Positions 55,843 through 64,000 of a DNA stretch of 64,000 nucleotides are shown here, piece after piece. The stretch spans positions 3,665 to 67,664 of the forward strand of contig JAHWDD010000003.1 in NCBI GenBank assembly GCA_023897205.1, in the 5' to 3' direction. Every line of letters starts with the position of its first letter. Within the stretch, counting starts at the first letter, position 1. The translations under genes and the position numbers were made by a program. Source of the stretch: Exophiala sp. HKRS030. Taxonomy: Eukaryota > Ascomycota > Eurotiomycetes > Chaetothyriales > Herpotrichiellaceae. Under the pieces are notes generated by a model, which worked only from the letters and a program-made list of their open reading frames with translations, did no database searches and had not been told where the DNA came from.

Positions 55843-57229
55843 ATGGCCTCAAACGTGAAACCGATAACGATTTTGGGTGGTGGTCTTGCGGTAAACCCTC
55901 CCCGAGTGTCCGTATAATGATCTTTCAGTCTCTTAACATTAATGCCTTCTCAGGGACTGACACTCGCACTCTTTCTGCGCAAACAAGATGTTCCTTGTGT
56001 GGTATACGAACTGCGCGACGAGGAGTTCCGGAAAGGAGGAGACATTGCCCTTTCACCAAATGCGCTGCGCGTGCTTGACCACGTTGGTATTTACGGACGA
56101 GTGAGAACACAAGGCTGGAACTACGACACTGTCCGCATGATCAATGTCGCAGGCAAATATCTCGGCTCACATACCTGGGGCGGATTGAGCAATTACCACT
56201 TTCACTGCTTGCGCATCAATCGAGACATCGTTCGTCGCGCGTTGTTGGCGGAAGTCCGAGTGCAGGGTATCACCGTCAATCTCAACAAGAAGTGCGTGAG
56301 CATATCTGAGGAGAATGGTAGTGTGACGATCGCTTTTGCCGATGGCGAGATTGTCTCGACAGATTTTCTGATCGGTGCAGATGGCATTCATTCGCTCGCT
56401 CGCCAGTATCTCTATCCAGAATCAACGGCCAGGTATAGTGGTTTGTTAGTAGCTCTAGGCCATACGCAAAGATCGCGAATCGGGAACGCTCTGGATGGAA
56501 TGCATTTACCTACCATGTTTTTTGGTAAAAATGGCACATTTTCCATTTTACCCAACGACTATCATGGCAAGGAGATTGGTTATTTTATCACAACCGACGT
56601 TCCGGACAGAGGGCAAGAGAACTGGAATCTGCTGGAAAAGGACAAGGCGGCAATCAGCCGAATTCTTGAGGACATTGTGGAAGAGAAAGCGTGGCCTCAA
56701 CATGTGAGAGATCTGATCAAGACCACTCGCTCTGAGGATTTCAGAACCTGGCCGTAAGTTTGTATCTATCAGTAAGGACTTTGAAAAACAGCATACTAAA
56801 GTTTAATTACCCAGGTTTGCAAAAGTACCCAACCTGGAGCACTGGATGTCTTCGTCAGGAAGGGTGATCCTCATCGGCGATGCAGCGCACGCCATACCGC
56901 CGTCCGGTGGACAAGGAGCAGCTTCCGCGTTCGAAGACGCTGAAACCCTGGCCTATGTGCTCGGCAAGCTGAGCCTGCCTGGCTGCAACCTCCCTACTTT
57001 GAGGGACAATCTGCAAGTCTGGGAGACGCATCGACAGCAACGTATCAGCCAAATTCTAGCCTACACTATCCAAGCTGGAAATATCAGGAAGCGAAGTTCG
57101 GGGATGATGCAAGTTTTCAAGGAATGGACGATTTGGGCGATGTTCAAGATGTACGAGTTCGGGAGCGGAGGGCCGGCGTGGATTTACACCTACAATGCAG
57201 AAGACATACTAGGCATCCTTTCGAACTAG
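55843..57229 (+). CDS. FAD-dependent monooxygenase, salicylate-hydroxylase type, 420 aa
   Basis: Three exons: 55843-55890, 55954-56753 and 56815-57229. The tiny first exon encodes MASNVKPITILGGGLA and is completed by GLTLALFLRKQ, giving the FAD motif GGGLAG at residues 12-17. The DG motif FLIGADGIHSLAR lies near 157, and the GD motif LIGDAAHAIPPSGGQGAAS near 302, joined through WP|FAKVPNLEHW. Length and motifs fit group A flavin monooxygenases such as salicylate 1-hydroxylase and 6-hydroxynicotinate 3-monooxygenase, which hydroxylate (often with decarboxylation) an aromatic ring using NAD(P)H and oxygen. The substrate is unknown. It sits with CMD, transporter, regulator and hydrolase genes, all on the plus strand. 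Confidence 0.9.
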
Positions 57230-57566
57230 ATTTCACTGTGGACATGGAATGAACGAAATTTTGCTTTCGGATAGGATTGAGACAAGTACGGTGTCCCTTC
57301 TAGTTCTTCTGTAACGGGAAGAGCCAAACACCGAGGCTCGCAAAGCCGACGTCGCACCGAGTGATTGGATGTGCACAATAGTTTGCTACATATTCGCTGG
57401 CTGTCCTCCCCACCTCACGATTAGGATCTTTACCATATATTTGCTAAATTTGCTCCTTCCCCATTTCCTCTCTGCACAAGCTAAGCCACTCGCCAGCTCT
57501 TGATATAATCAACCAAGGCGGCACCAAAATCATCTAGACCTAAATTACATCAACAAATCTTCGAAG
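57230..57566. other. Intergenic region, no gene seen
   Basis: 337 bp between two plus-strand genes. It should contain the 3' end of one and the promoter of the other. Confidence 0.5.
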
Positions 57567-58027
57567 ATGGCAGCTGAGAAATCCATCACCGGCAACAGCG
57601 AGCCTCCACGCTCGGAGCAATATCTCTTGGGCGAGAAAATGGTGGTAGAATTTCTGGGCAAACCATACGAGCTCGGTGTAGGTTTACTTCCTTGCTTGTG
57701 CTTCAAATTGTGCATGAGCTTGAAATGGCTGAGAATTGAACGCAGAAAAGCAACGTCTTCTCGGAAACCCTGCGGGAATATACTTTTGAACATACTTTGT
57801 CCAGCTACGCACGGCCAGGTCTCACCTTCAGAGAGCGAAACCTGTTGAACATCGCGTTGTTTATCGCCACGAACCGCGAGCATGAGCTGCGGATCAATCT
57901 GTTGTCTACTGAGAAGAATGGCCTGTCAAAGGAGGACACTGCAGAGGCCATTCGTCACTGCATGCTCTACACCGGCATGGCAGCTGGAAGAGACGCATTT
58001 CTGGTGGCCAGCGAGTTGCTTGGTTGA
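57567..58027 (+). CDS. Carboxymuconolactone decarboxylase (CMD/AhpD-like) family protein, 130 aa
   Basis: Exon 1 (57567-57677) encodes MAAEKSITGNSEPPRSE to KPYELG; a 68-bp intron (57678-57745) leads to exon 2, beginning KSNVFSETLREYTFEH. The core LTFRERNLLNIALFIATNRE, then HELRINL, EAIRHCMLYTGMAAGRDAF, is the CMD fold (PF02627): a helical pair with the ER..L..IA and H..Y.G signatures. Length is typical of stand-alone CMD proteins, which decarboxylate gamma-carboxymuconolactone in the protocatechuate branch of the beta-ketoadipate pathway, or act as AhpD-like peroxidase partners. The single Cys in RHCM argues against the CxxC AhpD redox type. Its position next to an aromatic hydroxylase suggests ring catabolism, which is inference. 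Confidence 0.85.
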
Positions 58028-58500
58028 TATTACAGCACCGGAGTGGCAGGCTGAGAGATGTAGCAGTTGCTGAGACACGATAAATTCATTTCCAATAAAT
58101 GTGTTACAATCCTTCCACATTCTGGGTAACAGGGTACCATGATTAGCTTCGAGTTCCAATCCCCACAGCGCCACCGATTCGAGACAGAATCGAGAACTCC
58201 ACCAACCTCGACATCGGCTTGGCCTATTAGCCTGTGCTGGAAAGTTTAGTTAGTCTTTTCGGACTTCGCACTTCGGTTTTCGGATCTCGGACTTGGTTTT
58301 TTCAAGAAAACACGAGCCCCACGGGGGGTTGATGAGCATGGGAGAAATCTGGGGTTTACAGGGATCGAAAATATTATTAGACCCAGGGTCGCCATCACCA
58401 CAACCTCTCTCGATGTGACAGTGATCGTCTTCTTTCATTGAATTGGTACCTGGTCCCCCTTACCATAATTCTACTTGCTCCAGAGCACTTATCCATCGCT
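58028..58500. other. Intergenic region upstream of the transporter gene
   Basis: No gene. The transporter frame extends upstream to 58438 without ATG (TTG there). Confidence 0.45.
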
Positions 58501-59981
58501 ATGGACGTCGGCAAGGTGCCTATTGAAGGCGCCACCACAACTGTGGATGGCAAGCGTGAAGAGATCGAACAGGTTGAACCTGATGCCGTCTTGAACAAGC
58601 GTTTGGTGCGCAAGATTGACTATCATGTCATCCCTATTCTCATCCTGCTCTTCGCCTTCTCCCTGATCGACCGAAACATCATCGCGACCGCTCGCGTTGC
58701 AGGCATGGGCAAGGATCTCGAGCTCACGGGAAACAAGTACTCGGTGGCCCTCCTGGCTTTATTTCCATTGTACATCCTCATTGAGCTCCCTACGAATTTC
58801 ATCCTTCGGAAGATCAGCGTCAAAGGATTTTTCTTCGGCATGGTGTTCTGCTGGGGCACCGTGGCAATGTGTCATGCTTTTGTCAAGACATTCTCACAAC
58901 TGGTTGCTGTGAGAGTTCTTCTCGGTCTCTTTGAGGGTAGCTTCCAGGTGAGTGTAAATGTGCCTCTCCGCTTGTCCAAGCCACTGATGGAATGAAAATC
59001 ACATAGCCTGTATGTATCTACATCGTATCGTCCTGGTACACGAGATATGAAACGCAACGACGCTTGGCTACCTGGTTTGCTATGGGTCAGTTGCTGGCGG
59101 CGTTTTCCGGCATTCTATCATACGGCTTGAGCACTTTGAACGGTACAGGCGGTCTCGAGGGCTGGCGATGGATCTACCTCGTTCCGGGCCTTATCACCAT
59201 CGTCCTTGCCTTTCCCGTATGGTTCCTCGTCTGCGAGTTCCCCGAGAACGCAAAATGGCTCCATACCGAAGAGCTTGATCGCCTGAGTGCATGGCTAGCA
59301 CAAGATCGAGCTGAGATCCTGGAAGATCGTATGACCGTCGGAAGAGCTCTCATTGCTTTGAAGGATTGGAAGATTTGGGTCTTGTCCAGCCTCCTCTTCT
59401 TCCTCACTGCCGCTGCCTACACCATGAGCTTCTTTACACCCACCATTCTCAGCTCCTTGGGATTCAGCGTGGCGCTCAGCCAAATCCTTCTTACACCACC
59501 ATACATTGCCGCATGTATCGCAAACATCATCACCGGGCTAGCCGCCGACAAGGCCCATATGCGCAGCCCCTTCATCATAGGCCACGTCGTCCTTACGATG
59601 GTGGGCTTCGGCATGATCGGATGGGGTCCCAACACCGGAGCGAAGATGACTGGCATCTACTTCTCCATCATTGGATCTCAATGTGCTATCCCGACCGTCT
59701 ATACCTTTTTGGCCAACAACGTCGTTGGCACCACCAAACGACAGATGGCCGTGCCTCTCCAGACCGTCTGGGGTGGTATCGGCGGCATTGCCGGCTCGGT
59801 GTATTTCCGGCAACAAGATGCTCCTAAATACAGACCGGGACTCTACGCCTCCTTTTCTACTCTGGCCCTCTGTCTCATCCTCACTAGCTCTATATCGGTG
59901 TATTTCCACTTGCAAAACAAGAAGGCAGATCGAGAGGGAAAGATTTTGGAGGGCGTGGAGAATTTCCGATACACCCTTTAG
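58501..59981 (+). CDS. MFS transporter, Dal5-like anion:cation symporter family, 473 aa
   Basis: Exons 58501-58947 and 59007-59981 are joined by a 59-bp intron, giving GLFEGSFQ|PVCIYIVSSWY, the family pattern in the fifth helix region. The start is MDVGKVPIEGATTTVDG. The loop after helix 1 contains SLIDRNIIATARVAGM, and ELPTNFILRKI follows helix 2-3. The central R-YETQRR motif and the GWRWIYLVPG segment before helix 6 are diagnostic of Dal5/Tna1-type carriers. About twelve hydrophobic segments are visible, and the C-terminus is short and charged. Such plasma-membrane proteins import organic acids, allantoate, nicotinate and related anions by proton symport. It likely brings the substrate of this module into the cell. 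Confidence 0.92.
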
Positions 59982-60449
59982 GTCGCCACGTTGTGCCTAG
60001 GTATATCAATGCGTGGTTTGCGAACAAATCGAGAATGGAGGCCGAAAATTCAGCTGACGCGCGAGGCATGGCGCAAGCGATATCCATAGTCGCCTTGGCT
60101 GAGACGTGCACGTAGTCTGCTACGCCGCAAATCAAACTCTCATGCATAGAATGAGTGTTTTCACAATCGGTACCTAATAAAACGAAGTCATGTACCTTCT
60201 GCATAACAGGCAGACTTGGTCATTGTAAGCCGTGATTAGGCGTTGTGGGGATGCCTAGAGTACATAGTGTGGGGGCCTCGAAGCATCTCACAGACCCCGC
60301 TCGTCAGACTTTGTTAGCGACCCTTCCCACTGTTTCGCCTCACTCGCTTTGACTCTCCAAACCATTTAAATCCTCAAAAGACCCTACTCGCACACCACGA
60401 ACCCCTCCGTTCGTCTGCGCCTCTCGTCTTCTTATCTGCTCCCGGCGCG
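59982..60449. other. 5' region of the second Zn2Cys6 gene
   Basis: No gene. Short minus-strand frames overlap the transporter 3' end. The 60290-60430 part is rich in CT tracts, as often seen before fungal start sites. Confidence 0.45.
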
Positions 60450-63136
60450 ATGCTCAAACCCAAGCTGCTGAAAACCTGCGATAATTGCAAGCTGCGTAAA
60501 GTGCGCTGCACTGGTGAGTTTGACGAGCTTGTCGACAATGCGGTCTCTTATCTTATCTTCCCAGGATCACGTCAACCGAGTTCAATGCCATGCGGCATTT
60601 GCTTGGTGGGTATAGACCTATAATTGTGGTGCAAATGCGATCTCGAGGCCGTACTCACACGCCAGCTTTAGAAACGCGGCGTAACTTGCAGCTTCAGTGA
60701 GAATAAGAGGAGGACGAAGGCGACCGCTGAGCCTCTCGATGAAGCGCATACTGCAATATGGCCATTGGAAAAGGCCTCAACGGACGGATCTCCCCAAGGG
60801 GTTGTTGTTGACAGACGGCCTCTCGATCGTCCAGAACAGCCGCAAACCCAGTCACAATCCGCATGTTTCAATGATGCGGGCGAGTGGGTGGAAACGCCAG
60901 TGGCTCCGTCGCGAGCTGGTCCGAATAGGATCTACATGGACGAGATGCTTAAAGGCCGTGGCATCGAAGGCAAGGAATTTCATGCGAGCCTTTTCCCCAA
61001 GGTATGAAGATATTATCCAACTCCATCCGATCTGGCGTCGCATTTGCATCTCTGACAACTATCTCAGTCCGAAAAGCAAAAGAGTGAGCGGGTACTGAGA
61101 GACCTTGTCGAAGACCGGAAACATTGACCGCAATCTAGTTTCCAGCTCCAGCCTCTCTCTTTTCTCCGACAGTGACATCCGCTCGATATCCGAGAAGCTG
61201 AGAAATGCCCCTTTCGGTGCCTTGATCGAATCCTTCTCAGATTCGATGAACAAGCGGCTGCACCGACAAGCAAACAAAGTGTATCCCGAAGTCAGCTTCC
61301 GCCCGCCACCGTACCCGATAAAGCTGTCACCGGAACAGAAGGCCGAACATATTCGCTGTATTTGAAGGCAAACCCTGTATTCGGATGGGCAGCTGGCACT
61401 AACACGTTGCCGCAGGTTACTTTGATCACATCCATCCACTCTTTCCTTTTTTGATGAAAGCAGAGTTTGAACAGCAAGTCCTCGATCACCACAGTGAAGA
61501 AGCACTCTCGAAGAACACGCCTCTTTTTGCTCTGTACAACGCCATGCTGACAATTGGCAGCCAACTCAACGGGCATGGTTCGTTCGAACCTGGAGAAGGG
61601 GCGTCGTGGCAATTCTTCCAGCTATCCTTAAGCCGCCTCGGAGAGCTAATAGCCTCCCGACCTGGCGTACTAAGTGTGCAGGTGAGAGAGATACCATTCA
61701 TCTATATTACGCCAAAAGTAACTGACACCCTACGAGGCATTACTCGCAATGGTGAGCGACCCTTCGTCTTACCTTGTGGGAGATAATTACTTAGCTAGAA
61801 TTTAAAAAGTTCCTCTTTGCCATGACATACTGTGGGGGCCAGATTGCCGAAATGCTACTATCAGAAGCGGCAAGAATGACACAATTCTGTCGTCTCAATA
61901 AAGGCTCCAAAACAATAACAGATGGTGCCCATCAACGTACATTTTGGGTGATCTACTCAATTGAAAAGCTTTCAGCATCCTGTCAAGGCAGGCCCTCGGT
62001 AAGGGCTCAACTTCTTTTCCTAACCCCAGCAAGTTATCTAACGCTGCAGTTCCAAGGTGATCCCTGACGAAGACATTGGCTGCCACATTCCATTCATCCC
62101 CGAAGCCATCTTTGGAGACTTTAACTGGTTCTTGAGCTCCGTGCGATTCGGCAGACTGCTTTCCAAAGCGCAGAGCGCCCTTTTTTCCGTTAGTGCCACC
62201 ACGAAACCGTTAGTGGAGTATCAACAAGACCTACAATTAATCAGACACGAGCTGGAAACTTGGAGGCTTTCCATTCCGCCACCATTTCGACCTGGAGAGC
62301 GGTTTGCTAGGGCTAGGCTAGGGAGCTCGGCCTCGATAATGGCTGCTCTGAGGACCCATCTCGTTTACCATGACTTTGTCATGGTGCTATGTCGACTTAG
62401 TCTGCAGATTGGCGAACCTGAATCTGGTCGAGGCCCCCTCAATGCCCGAGAGACTTTCATGAGATCTACTCGCCGCGTGATTGAATTGATAGGTCATCTT
62501 GAGATAGAACCCTACACTCCTTCCGTGTCAGTATTCTCTATTGAAGAGCGTCCTCCAACATACCCTTTATTAACATGAGACAGGCTTTTGACGGTGATCC
62601 CACTGTCCGCCTTCCTCAGCCTATTTCATCTGGTAATCGACAACCCGAGGCACGTCGAAACGAGAGATAATCTGAACTTCCTCGATATCGCTGCCGGATT
62701 TTTTCGCCGTCTTGAATATGTGACCAACCAAGAGTTCCCTTTCTCTGTTTTCCCGAAACTCGCGTCGATCGTCCAGAACTATGTGCAGACCCTGTTACCC
62801 ATGGAAGAGACGGCCACTCCGCTTGTGCAATCTCTGATGTCGTCTCTGCCCGAAAACGATCCTCCATCCGAGGTCGAGCTGGATATAAGCGGTTCCTCCA
62901 ATATGGTTATTCCTAAGGGAACCATGGGGGTATATCAGGCGCCAAGCGATTCGTGCGAGACAATTTATATGATGAACGAAGGTAGCGCTATGGAGACCAT
63001 GCGTTTTGAAGTGGACGGAACCGCACTCGACCCGGATGGTGTGCACGGAGTGCCAGACAACGAAGTTATGGATTTCTTTGGCAACCTGTTGGATGGACCA
63101 TTCTGGTTGTATGGCAATGAACCAAACTGGCAATAG
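60450..63136 (+). CDS. Zn2Cys6 transcription factor with Fungal_trans domain, about 727 aa, 9 exons
   Basis: Exons: 60450-60513, 60565-60605, 60672-61001, 61102-61357, 61416-61681, 61737-61751, 61810-61998, 62057-62526 and 62584-63136; all phases fit. The zinc cluster is CDNCKLRKVRC, ten residues, then CGICLKRGVTC, so the C3-C4 spacing is longer than usual. The middle domain reads YFDHIHPLFPF, VQALLAM (from a 15-nt micro-exon), GQIAEMLLSEAARM, TFWVIYSIEKLSAS and QGRPS|VIPDEDIGC, typical of PF04082. Later parts are LRTHLVYHDFVMVLCRL and LLTVIPLSAFLSLFH. The C-terminus is acidic (PDNEVMDFFGNLLDG). The exon 3 to 4 join is uncertain: an acceptor at 61067 gives a different, soon-stopped frame. It probably controls the neighbouring transporter and enzyme genes. 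Confidence 0.85.
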
Positions 63137-63548
63137 CAAAGTCTCAATTCTTGCGAGAGGGTCATCTTTTCTTCCATCTGTCGATCGCGTCGGTCGATCA
63201 AAGTCTGTTGTACTTGGTACTGAACGAGGACCACTTACGATTGCTGACATGGATTCAAGCGGTAGTGGGCGGGACAGGCAGCCTTTCAAACACTGAAATT
63301 TTGACACCCTCCTTTCCAGATAGATGTAAAATCCGCAATAGGAGGCTAAAACAGTATCGTACTACGGTGCAAACGTTTTTCACTTCAAGTCTTTCGGAGA
63401 TTCTCAGCGATCAAACCACGGCTCTAAGTCTGGGAACCGCCTCGTTTTTCGGTGCTCGGACAAGACAGGCAATTTCCAAGCCAAGACTCCAAGAGGATCC
63501 ATCTCGTCTGACAGGATCTTATATAGTACAAATTATTATCCAAGCCGG
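63137..63548. other. Intergenic region, no gene seen
   Basis: 412 bp between the regulator stop and the start of the last gene; a plus-strand frame 63151-63552 is open but has no domain and overlaps the next start. Confidence 0.4.
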
Positions 63549-64000
63549 ATGAGCTCTAACGAGAAAGAAGGGAACTCTTCGGACCACATTGTCATGGCCG
63601 ACAATATCCCACCTATCTTGATCCCTGCAGGAGATGTCACGGTTCAGGTTCGCATCATCGACACCACCTCCCGTATCGACAAACTCCCGCTCACATTCTT
63701 GATGAGACCTGCGCTGGAACCCATGGAGTACATGCCCACAATACCATCATGGTCGTTTCTCATTGAACATCCAACTGGCCATAAGGCTATCTTTGATCTG
63801 GGCATGTCCAAGCATTTCAAGGATCTCGCTCCGGTAGTGTCAGAAGATGATCGTTTTGATGACTGGGATATTCGTTCCCCCAAAGAGGCCATTGATGTTC
63901 TTGAAGAACACAATGTGCCCGCGAGCCAGATCAAGAGTGCAATTTGGAGGTGAGTCGGTCGGCCTCTTCAAGAAAGACGCATTCCAATATGCTAACTCAC
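63549..64000 (+). CDS. Metallo-beta-lactamase-fold hydrolase (lactonase-like), N-terminal part only
   Basis: Exon 1 (63549-63949, MSSNEKEGNSSDHIVMADN; a second ATG at 63594) ends at a GTGAGT donor inside ...KSAIW, and the rest lies beyond the window. The protein shows VTVQVRIIDTTSRIDKL, WSFLIEHPTGHKAIFDLGM and EHNVPASQIKSAIW, the pattern that in fungal MBL-fold lactonase relatives directly precedes the metal-binding HxHxDH motif. Those metal ligands are not in the window, so activity cannot be confirmed. Family members hydrolyse lactones, including acyl-homoserine lactones, and some fungal relatives hydrolyse the lactam of benzoxazolinones. Next to a flavin hydroxylase and a CMD protein, a lactone-opening role in ring catabolism is plausible. 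Confidence 0.75.

Noticed and set aside
57567..58027. AhpD-type alkylhydroperoxidase
   Set aside because: The CxxC redox pair of AhpD is absent; only one Cys lies in the core helix, so a CMD-like assignment is preferred.
26752..64000. Secondary-metabolite biosynthetic cluster
   Set aside because: Tailoring-type oxidoreductases are present but no PKS, NRPS, terpene synthase or DMATS backbone enzyme lies in the window, while the clearly assignable enzymes are catabolic.

Overview
The window is nuclear DNA of a filamentous ascomycete (Pezizomycotina). The evidence is short GT-AG introns of about 50-75 bp with CTAAC-like branch sites, fungal-only protein families (Zn2Cys6 factors with a Fungal_trans middle domain, bZIP-DUF3425, FHA-linked kinases), and AT-rich blocks where former reading frames are broken almost only by TAA and TAG in place of CAA and CAG, the mark of repeat-induced point mutation (RIP). 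I cannot name genus or species. No PKS, NRPS or terpene synthase is present, so this does not look like a classical secondary-metabolite cluster.

Layout. (1) 1-8.5 kb: the start of one gene at the left edge, then a RIP-degraded block holding two long dead reading frames that point at each other. (2) 8.5-18.4 kb: accessory DNA with tetranucleotide repeats, an 11-bp minisatellite, a strong hairpin, two convergent small genes of unknown function, a kinase-like gene, a frame-broken FHA-kinase gene and a small gene with an in-frame TGA. (3) 18.4-23.5 kb: a second RIP block with a third long dead frame. (4) 23.5-26.7 kb: no confident gene, ending in a displaced fragment that resembles a transcription-factor tail. 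(5) 26.7-35.9 kb: an eight-exon putative cyclase, a PheA/TfdB-type FAD hydroxylase divergent from a Baeyer-Villiger monooxygenase, and a KstD/fumarate-reductase-type flavoprotein. (6) 36.5-37.4 kb: a small RIP patch. (7) 37.9-44.5 kb: a Zn2Cys6 regulator, fumarylacetoacetase and homogentisate 1,2-dioxygenase. (8) 45-53.5 kb: the remnant of another regulator, a small ABM-like protein with a zinc ribbon, a double-cupin protein, a bZIP-DUF3425 regulator and an unknown protein. (9) 54-64 kb: an NmrA-like protein, a salicylate-hydroxylase-type FAD monooxygenase, a carboxymuconolactone-decarboxylase-family protein, a Dal5-type transporter, a second Zn2Cys6 regulator and a metallo-beta-lactamase-fold hydrolase cut by the window edge.

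How the genes may work together. Regions 5-9 look like a catabolic island of about 37 kb. Homogentisate dioxygenase and fumarylacetoacetase are firm assignments: they open and finish the homogentisate ring-cleavage route. Upstream they have oxidative enzymes (aromatic hydroxylase, BVMO, dehydrogenase, cyclase) that could feed ring compounds into it. Downstream is a second, compact module (flavin hydroxylase, decarboxylase, transporter, regulator, lactonase-like hydrolase) with the parts list of a peripheral aromatic or lactone degradation route. That these modules act together is inference. Most proteins were assembled by reading across introns by eye; exon joins are given with each gene.
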